5,505 nucleotides of DNA from Phycisphaerales bacterium (GTDB taxonomy: Bacteria > Planctomycetota > Phycisphaerae > Phycisphaerales > Phycisphaeraceae). Each line of letters begins with the position of its first letter. Position 1 is the stretch's first letter. Positions 1 to 3,726 of this stretch are shown in pieces. The notes beneath the pieces are model-generated. The model did no database searches, was not told the origin of the DNA, and saw only the letters and a list, made by a program, of their open reading frames with translations. Where the stretch lies: assembly GCA_012031455.1 (NCBI GenBank), contig JAAUTM010000128.1:1-5505 (forward strand), read 5' to 3'. A program made the position numbers and the translations under genes.

Positions 1-175
1 AAGAAGACGGTGGTGGGCAGCGGCCACGCGGAAAAGGCGCAGATCCGCATGATGGTGAAGGTGCTGCTGCCGAGGGCCGAGTTCCGGGACGGATGATGCC
101 GCCGATGCGCTGGCGATCGCCATCACCCATGCGCAAAATCGGGGGCAGCGCGCCCTGCTGGCACGCTTCGCATGA
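1..175 (+). pseudogene. ruvC: Holliday junction resolvase RuvC, 3' end, frameshifted
   Basis: RuvC is the endonuclease that cuts Holliday junctions moved by RuvAB. Only the C-terminal part is present; the gene enters from the left edge. Frame 1 reads [20 protein letters not shown] then VLLPRAEF, the basic, glycine-rich stretch typical of RuvC, and hits TGA at 94-96. The conserved ending continues in the next frame from base 92 as [15 protein letters not shown] and finishes ALLARFA with TGA at 173-175. The DAADALAIA segment carries the C-terminal Asp residues that belong to the RuvC active site. One extra base near 85-92, beside the GGG at 86-88, explains the break. The stop overlaps the ruvA start as ATGA, the usual ruvC-ruvA arrangement. 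The wording looks alphaproteobacterial to me. I am confident of the family, but not whether the frameshift is biological or a sequencing error. Confidence 0.85.
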
Positions 176-296
176 TCGGCAAGCTGAAAGGCATCGTCGA
201 TGCGCTCGCCGACGAGTTCGCGATCATCGACGTCAATGGCGTGGGCTATGTGGTCAGGTGCTCGACGCGCACCCTCCAGAACCTGCCGCGCCACCC
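172..296 (+). pseudogene. ruvA: Holliday junction helicase subunit RuvA, N-terminal fragment
   Basis: RuvA is the tetrameric protein that binds four-way junctions and loads the RuvB motor. The ATG at 172 overlaps the ruvC stop. The protein begins [16 protein letters not shown], continues [18 protein letters not shown] and ends the recognisable part at LQNLPR, about 41 residues. This is the first half of the N-terminal OB-fold domain, including the GVGY motif. The expected continuation, a strand and then a REDxxxLYGF-like motif, is missing. The frame stays open to 1044, but from about residue 42 the peptide is only antisense to the AHSA1 gene. The family is normally around 200 residues, so both helix-hairpin-helix motifs and the RuvB-binding domain are lost. 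The fragment cannot work as RuvA. The end coordinate is approximate. Confidence 0.82.
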
Positions 297-372
297 GTTT
301 CCGTTCCCGGCCCGGCGGGGGTTCGATCCGCATACCGCGCGACCGTGGCCGTCATCGCTTCATCGATCGGGA
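297..372. other. Junction between the ruvCA fragment and the AHSA1 locus
   Basis: RuvA similarity stops near 296 on the plus strand, and recognisable AHSA1 similarity (GGSWR) stops near 373 on the minus strand. About 75 bases between them belong clearly to neither. Read on the minus strand, bases 325-360 contain gcgatg, acggcc and cggtcgcg pieces that could be a badly indel-ridden remainder of the AHSA1 core (expected MHGPDGRDY-like). This is a weak inference. I see no target-site duplication, terminal inverted repeat, tRNA remnant or integrase that would mark an insertion. The GTTCGATCC at 321-329 looks like a tRNA T-loop, but its flanks do not pair. Confidence 0.5.
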
Positions 373-978
373 TCGCCACGATCCGCCGCTGCGGAAATCC
401 ATGTGTTGGGTGGTTGTTTTGAACCCTCGCGGTCCCCACCAGTGAGTGATGGACTCAGGCCTGGACCACGCATCGAACACCACATTCGCCGGTGCATCGA
501 TCACACGGCTGACAACGATCTGCCTGGCATCATCCTGAGCCAGCAGGTGGTCATCCAGGCAGTCGAGCATGGAGTGGAATCCTGTGACCACACCCATGGC
601 TTCGTGTTTGCGTCGTTCCTCTTCGCTGGGGTGTTCGATACGCACGATCAGTCGAGTCTTGGGCTGCGTATCGCTTGGAGATATATGCCGACCGGGATTG
701 ATTGGCAGATAGTCCAGATCTTCAAAGTTGATGGAAACGATCATGCCCTGGGGCAAGTCACCGAGTTGATCGTTGCGGTAGTCATCACCAAAGCCATCAG
801 TGGTGACCAGGCGACGCAATGGAATGATTTCGCGGAACACACCTTCGGAGGGATACTCGGTGCCATCAGCCCCGATCATGATGTAACGCCATTTACCGCC
901 GGGGCGGAGCTCATTGAGTTCGATACGCGCAGCGAACCCGCGCGGTCCGTACCACTGGACCAGTTGCTCGGTTTGCGT
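352..978 (-). pseudogene. Tandem AHSA1/SRPBCC protein, C-terminal part (domains 2 and 3), frameshifted and truncated
   Basis: This frame continues the gene that starts at 1526. From about 978 it reads [15 protein letters not shown], then a long [16 protein letters not shown] segment, then GADGTEY and [11 protein letters not shown]. That is a complete AHSA1 core with the W(Y/W)GP, GGxW, PDG-like and P-RLV signatures. An unusual loop of roughly 15 residues (around [13 protein letters not shown]) precedes [16 protein letters not shown] and the C-terminal helix ending [13 protein letters not shown] third domain follows at once: [20 protein letters not shown], then HWWGPRGFK and SGGSWR. It stops about one third of the way in, with TGA at 352-354, where the window changes to ruvA. 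AHSA1 domains are helix-grip folds with a hydrophobic pocket, named after the Hsp90 activator Aha1; in bacteria most have no known ligand. Joining this part to the upstream part needs two small indels near 981-997. Confidence 0.72.
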
Positions 979-1526
979 GTAACGCCCTCCACACCCCTTT
1001 CACGTGGGGCGTGGAAGACACGGTTGATGACCAGGATGCGTTGAGCGTCGTCGCCATCGACTTTCACATGGGCTGCGAGGTTGTCGAACGCTTCGCCCCA
1101 GCCTCCGCCATGTGAGTCACGCGATGCCTCGGTTGCCAAACCAATTTGTTCGAAGCTCATCGTGGTCCGTCCGCCATTTTCAACCAGCGTTACGGTGATG
1201 ACCGTTTCCGCCGTGGGTTCCTGATGATTTTGTTCCCAGGCATGGGTGAGAACCAGTCGGTGGGGGGACATGATTTCACGGAAGGTACCAAAGTGGATGT
1301 ACTCACTGCCATCAGGGCCGCGCATGACAGATCGCCATTGGCCACCTTCGCGGAGATCAGATTCGAACGACAAAACGCTGAAATCCTTGGGACAAAACCA
1401 GCGAGTAAGGTGCTCGCGGCAGGTCCAGGCATCCCAAACCAGCTGGATCGGGGCATCGAATGTGCGGGAAATCGTGAGGGTCCACTGTTTATCTACGGCT
1501 TGAGGATTCAGGGTTGTCCGGGCCAT
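876..1526 (-). CDS. AHSA1/SRPBCC domain protein, N-terminal part (domain 1 and start of domain 2)
   Basis: The ATG at 1526 is preceded by AAAGGAA (minus strand, 1537-1531) five bases upstream, which decides the start. It lies inside the last 38 bases of arsR, so the two are translationally coupled. Residues 14-155 form an AHSA1 domain: [20 protein letters not shown]43-F44-C45-P46 in the WWGP position, [16 protein letters not shown] (61-76), [17 protein letters not shown] (82-98), [14 protein letters not shown], and a final helix at [15 protein letters not shown] second domain begins [15 protein letters not shown] (163-177). After residue 178 the frame goes wrong and stops at 876-878. Removing one G from the CCCC at 994-997 and one base of the AA at 981-982 (plus-strand letters) would restore RERVWRAYTQTEQL and link to the downstream frame. 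ArsR-AHSA1 pairs are a common bacterial repressor/effector arrangement. The ligand and role are unknown, and the product should be cytosolic. Confidence 0.82.
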   Translation of the reverse strand: MARTTLNPQAVDKQWTLTISRTFDAPIQLVWDAWTCREHLTRWFCPKDFSVLSFESDLREGGQWRSVMRGPDGSEYIHFGTFREIMSPHRLVLTHAWEQNHQEPTAETVITVTLVENGGRTTMSFEQIGLATEASRDSHGGGWGEAFDNLAAHVKVDGDDAQRILVINRVFHAPRERGVEGVTRKPSNWSSGTDRAGSLRVSNSMSSAPAVNGVTS

Positions 1527-1860
1527 GGTGTTCCTTTCGTTGGAGTTCGTGCAGATATTCATCGAGTCGGTCGAAACTCTGTTCCCAGAACTGGCGATAG
1601 TTCTCCACCCACTCCGCAACATCGCGCAGGGGTGTGGGATTGAGTCGGTAGTAGCGCTGCCGTCCGTCTCCCCGTACTGCCACGAGCCCGACTTTTCGGA
1701 GCACCCGCAGATGCTTGGACACCTGAGGTTGGGTGAGTCCCAGTGCCTGCACAATGTCATTGACTGCCCGTTCCCCACGCGCCAGCAGATGGAGGATGTC
1801 CCTGCGGACGCTTTCGGCGATGGCGTTAAAGACATCAGTGGTGGTCGCAGCTCGTGCCAT
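1489..1860 (-). CDS. ArsR-family winged-helix transcriptional regulator
   Basis: The gene encodes 123 residues, a normal length. The fold is a winged helix: VFNAIAESVRRDILHLLARG (10-29), helix 2 AVNDIVQALG (32-41), recognition helix LTQPQVSKHLRVLRKVGLV (42-60), wing AVRGDGRQRYYRLNPTPL (61-78), then a long C-terminal helix rich in Trp, Phe and Tyr (EWVENYRQFWEQSFDRLDEY) for dimerisation. There is no cysteine, so the metal-sensing CXC site of classical ArsR/SmtB proteins is absent. This fits the SdpR-like subgroup usually found next to SRPBCC genes. It is first in the operon and its 3' end overlaps the AHSA1 gene. No Shine-Dalgarno precedes the ATG, and the predicted transcription start falls on or beside it, so a leaderless mRNA is likely. 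It probably represses its own operon through the inverted repeat at 1870-1889. Confidence 0.93.
   Translation of the reverse strand: MARAATTTDVFNAIAESVRRDILHLLARGERAVNDIVQALGLTQPQVSKHLRVLRKVGLVAVRGDGRQRYYRLNPTPLRDVAEWVENYRQFWEQSFDRLDEYLHELQRKEHHGPDNPESSSRR
1531..1537 (-). promoter_or_regulatory. Ribosome binding site of the AHSA1 gene
   Basis: The minus strand reads AAAGGAA five bases before the ATG at 1526. It sits inside the arsR coding end and is the only good Shine-Dalgarno in this operon; arsR itself has none. Confidence 0.7.
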
Positions 1861-1864
1861 ATAA

Positions 1865-1894
1865 GTAATATATTCCCATAACGGAATATGTCAA
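1865..1894 (-). promoter_or_regulatory. arsR promoter with embedded operator
   Basis: On the minus strand, TTGACA (1894-1889) is a perfect -35 box. It is followed by TATATT (1872-1867, 16-base spacer) or TATTAC (1870-1865, 18-base spacer). A perfect inverted repeat, ATATTCC-N6-GGAATAT, occupies 1870-1889. It covers the spacer, the last base of the -35 box and part of either -10 box. Such a site would block RNA polymerase when bound, as expected for ArsR autorepression. With TATATT as the -10, transcription would start at about 1860, the A of the ATG. Confidence 0.75.
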
Positions 1895-2166
1895 GGCGCA
1901 GACAGAAAAAAAGTTAGGGAGGGGAATAGGGGGCATTCCTTCAGATTGGGTTGAAAAGGGGGACATTCTTATTGATTGACCCCCGACCATCGTGGTTGTA
2001 ATCCCGCCTTATCCTCCGTATTCTACGTGCCTTCGTTGGTGACCTGTGCGACCAAGTGCAACCGAGGCACTGCTCAGTATGAGGTGTTTCATCAGGAAGT
2101 TTTTGTTAGGTAAGATTGTCCCCGTTTTCAGCCCGTCGGATCGTAACCCGATGGTTCCTCTTGCTC
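1895..2166. other. Intergenic region without a recognisable gene
   Basis: This stretch lies between the divergent arsR and DUF1861 genes. It holds the imperfect repeat pair at 1929-1978, a small hairpin at 1984-1998 (CGACCA-TCG-TGGTTG, one G-T pair) and a hairpin at 2055-2071 (AGTGC-N7-GCACT). I could not find a convincing promoter for the DUF1861 gene. No reading frame here resembles a protein I know. Confidence 0.55.
1929..1978 (+). repeat. Two imperfect direct repeats, GGGGG(A)CATTC type
   Basis: Copy 1 (1929-1948) reads GGGGGCATTCCTTCAGATTG and copy 2 (1958-1978) begins GGGGGACATTCTTATTG and also ends GATTG, a 29-base offset. Strings of the form GGGGACATTC are ones I associate from memory with the ends of Y1/REP-type transposase elements and their solo relics. 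No transposase is present here, so this would be a remnant at most. Confidence 0.4.
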
Positions 2167-2179
2167 ATGGAAATGAATA

Positions 2180-3131
2180 ATGAATCTGTCACAACGACGA
2201 CACAAGTATGAATCGGAAAATGCATCCACGAAAGCGTCAAGCTCCAGTTCCGAGGGGTCGAGGGCTTCGATGTGTATAACAGTTGCATCCCCTTTCACTG
2301 GCAGGGGAAACATTACATCTTTGGCCGGGTGGAACGAAGAAGCGAATGGGCCCGATCCTGGGTCCGCCTGTTTGAAAATTCCGGTCCGGATCAATGGTCG
2401 CTGGTCCCCGACTCGATGATCTATCAATGGAGGACCCCTACGTCAGCATCATCCGTGGACAACTGGTCCTGGGCGGAACCCACGTCCGCTACAAAGTCGG
2501 GCAGATCGACACGTACTACGGCTATTTCTACAAGGGTGCGGACATCCACGATCTGGTTTACTTCACCACCGGGCCGGATTACATGAAGGATATCCGGCTG
2601 GTCGAACTGGCCGACGGACGCATCGGCGTCTTCTCCAGACCCCGGTCGGAGGAAATCCTTAAAAAATTCGGCTGTGAGTCGCAAATCGGCTTTGCGGTCA
2701 TCAACAACCTCAGCGAACTGACCGCCGATGTGATTGAAAACGCCCCGTATATCCCAGGCTTATTCGATGAAAAGGAATGGGGCGGCTGCAATCAGGCGTA
2801 TCTTTTGGACAGTGGACTGATCGGCATCATCGGCCACAAGTCCTACAACCATTTCGTGGACAACCAGAAGATTTCAACCTATCTGAACGTCAGTTTCGTG
2901 TTCGATCCGGTCAAACATCAGGTGGTGGATGAAAAGATCATCGGAACCCGACCCTGTTATCCCAATGGCCCTGCGAAAAAGCCCGAACTGGTTGATTGCG
3001 TTTTCACCGCTGGCATTGTGACCCGCCCAGACGGCAAGGTTGACCTTTACAGCGGCATCGGCGACACGGAAGTCGGACGTATCACCATTGATGACCCATT
3101 TGCCGGTTTCGGTAAAATCGTCAACCGGTAA
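2180..3131 (+). pseudogene. DUF1861 family protein, frameshifted
   Basis: The body reads clearly as a DUF1861 protein, a family of about 300 residues without a known function whose sequence repeats suggest a beta-propeller like some glycosidases. Frame 1 gives VKLQFRGVEGFDVYN, IPFHWQGKHYIFGRVERR and SEWARSWVRLFE up to DSMIYQ. From about 2427 the next frame gives LEDPYVSIIRGQLVLGGTHV, TGPDYMKDIRLVEL, DGRIGVFSRPR, EWGGCNQAYLLDSGLIGIIG, GPAKKPELVDCVFTAGIV and DPFAGFGKIVNR, then TAA. One missing base at caaTGGAG (2424-2430) explains the break, since caaTTGGAG would read QLEDP. The start is unclear. Frame 1 has TGA at 2209-2211 just before the conserved part. Either ATG 2180 is right and an A is missing from AAAA at 2217-2220, or ATG 2167/2173 is the start and the TGA is a nonsense change. 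I see no signal peptide. It may be functional if the breaks are sequencing errors. Confidence 0.75.
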
Positions 3132-3387
3132 GAGGAAATAAAGGTGTCAGGTTGAATATATCGGTCGGCTCAAATTTGGCTTGTGAAGGGGCGGTCAGAG
3201 GTAATTAATTATCCTGCCACCTTATCCTGATCTACTGCCACACCTTCCTCCGCTACCCTCACCCACAGCGCCCTGCCTTTCGCTTCGGGGCGCTGCGTGG
3301 CACCCCGTTAGCCGCTCCCATGGGGAGAGAGAGCTTTTTGTGGTCTCCTTTGAACAACAAAAATACGATTCAAGGCGAAAGATCGGT
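3132..3387. other. Intergenic region with inverted repeats, no gene
   Basis: This stretch lies after DUF1861 and before the ilvB control region. AAAGGTGTCAGG at 3140-3151 follows the DUF1861 stop closely and resembles another string I associate with Y1/REP-type element relics. The rest is dominated by the hairpins at 3266-3339. No open frame here has family resemblance. Confidence 0.5.
3266..3339. repeat. Cluster of inverted repeats, possible REP-like element or weak terminator
   Basis: CAGCGCCC (3266-3273) pairs perfectly with GGGCGCTG (3288-3295) across a 14-base loop. CTCCC-ATG-GGGAG follows at 3315-3327, and TTTTT stands at 3335-3339, seven bases after the second stem. The minus strand, with ggggtg, gagagag and a trailing gggtgaggg, has the look of a dispersed extragenic palindromic repeat. 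As a terminator for DUF1861 it would be weak, because the T-run does not follow the stem directly. Confidence 0.4.
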
Positions 3388-3417
3388 TTGACTGCCTCAG
3401 GGGATTGCCGATATACT
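3388..3417 (+). promoter_or_regulatory. Sigma-70-like promoter of the ilvB leader
   Basis: TTGACT (3388-3393) and TATACT (3412-3417) are separated by 18 bases; each differs from consensus at one position. Transcription would start about 3421-3427, at or a few bases before the ATG of the leader peptide at 3427, giving an almost leaderless transcript. It is the best promoter I can see upstream of ilvB. Confidence 0.65.
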
Positions 3418-3426
3418 GATAAACCT

Positions 3427-3504
3427 ATGGATTCCGCATTGCCTGCATCACGTCGGCTGGTTGACCGCAGCACCTTGCTGGTGCCGGTGGTCGTCGTTAG
3501 CTGA
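3427..3504 (+). CDS. ilvB leader peptide (attenuation-type, Leu/Val-rich)
   Basis: The short frame encodes 25 residues: MDSALPASRRLVDRST, then LLVPVVVVS and TGA at 3502-3504. Ten of 25 residues are Leu or Val, and eight of the last nine before the stop are L, V or P, including four consecutive valines (gtg gtc gtc gtt). E. coli ivbL, the known leader peptide of ilvBN, likewise carries runs of Val codons. In that family ribosomes stall at these codons when charged Val-tRNA or Leu-tRNA is scarce, which changes folding of the downstream RNA and lets ilvB be transcribed. Here the ATG lies within a few bases of the predicted transcription start and has no Shine-Dalgarno, so it would be read as a leaderless message. 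The stop is 222 bases before ilvB. Position, composition and promoter agree; its function is inferred. Confidence 0.72.
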   Translation: MDSALPASRRLVDRSTLLVPVVVVS

Positions 3505-3557
3505 GCGGATGACCCGCACCTCCCTTGATGGAGGCGGCCAAATCACCCATCCGGTGA
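3470..3557 (+). promoter_or_regulatory. Candidate attenuator: competing RNA stems after the leader codons
   Basis: GCACC (3470-3474) can pair with GGTGC (3480-3484) within the Leu codons. The same GGTGC can instead pair with a second GCACC at 3516-3520. That segment overlaps the 5' arm of a strong stem, CCGC..CTCC (3514-3523) with GGAGGCGG (3530-3537). An outer pairing CGGATG (3506-3511) with CATCCG (3548-3553) competes with TCACC-N5-GGTGA (3543-3557). These are the 1:2, 2:3 and 3:4 choices of a classical attenuator. No T-run follows, so it is not a standard intrinsic terminator. Rho, or control of translation, is possible. Confidence 0.42.
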
Positions 3558-3714
3558 CACCCCTGCCTCCCAATCCGTAACCAACATCATTCATCCCCCC
3601 GCAACAGGCAGCGACTGCAATCCAGATATGTCAATCTGGTTCAGATCGGGAATCGGTTTCATCCATCACGCACTACAATGAACAGGCTGTGCCCGCCGGG
3701 CACGGACAATCTTC
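3558..3714 (+). promoter_or_regulatory. Remaining ilvB 5' untranslated leader with two hairpins
   Basis: CCAGAT-ATGTCA-ATCTGG forms a perfect stem at 3622-3639. GTGCCC-GCC-GGGCAC at 3689-3703 extends to eight pairs (3687-3705, one T-G pair) and ends nine bases before the ilvB Shine-Dalgarno. Neither is followed by a real T-run. They may modulate ribosome access or Rho entry. I recognise no riboswitch or T-box motif. Confidence 0.4.
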
Positions 3715-3719
3715 AAGGA
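3715..3719 (+). promoter_or_regulatory. ilvB ribosome binding site
   Basis: AAGGA lies seven bases before the ATG at 3727 and only one base before the ATG at 3721. This selects 3727 as the start. Confidence 0.75.
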
Positions 3720-3726
3720 AATGAAC

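Noticed and set aside
311..335. tRNA-like T-loop (GTTCGATCC)
   Set aside because: The flanking five bases do not form a T-stem and no acceptor or anticodon arm can be found.
297..1044. Plus-strand frame continuing RuvA to 290 residues
   Set aside because: Beyond about residue 41 it reads only the antisense of the AHSA1 gene; it is not a fusion protein.
1146..1643. 165-codon plus-strand frame
   Set aside because: Antisense to the first AHSA1 domain and the end of arsR, both recognisable in the other direction.
2106..2791. Minus-strand frames of 60-99 codons
   Set aside because: Antisense to the DUF1861 gene, no family resemblance.
3222..3473. 83-codon minus-strand frame
   Set aside because: Runs through the inverted repeats and the ilvB promoter, has a low-complexity Arg/Ser composition, and no ribosome binding site was seen.
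3505..3726. T-box or branched-chain riboswitch before ilvB
   Set aside because: No T-box sequence and no known riboswitch core; the Leu/Val leader peptide is a simpler explanation.
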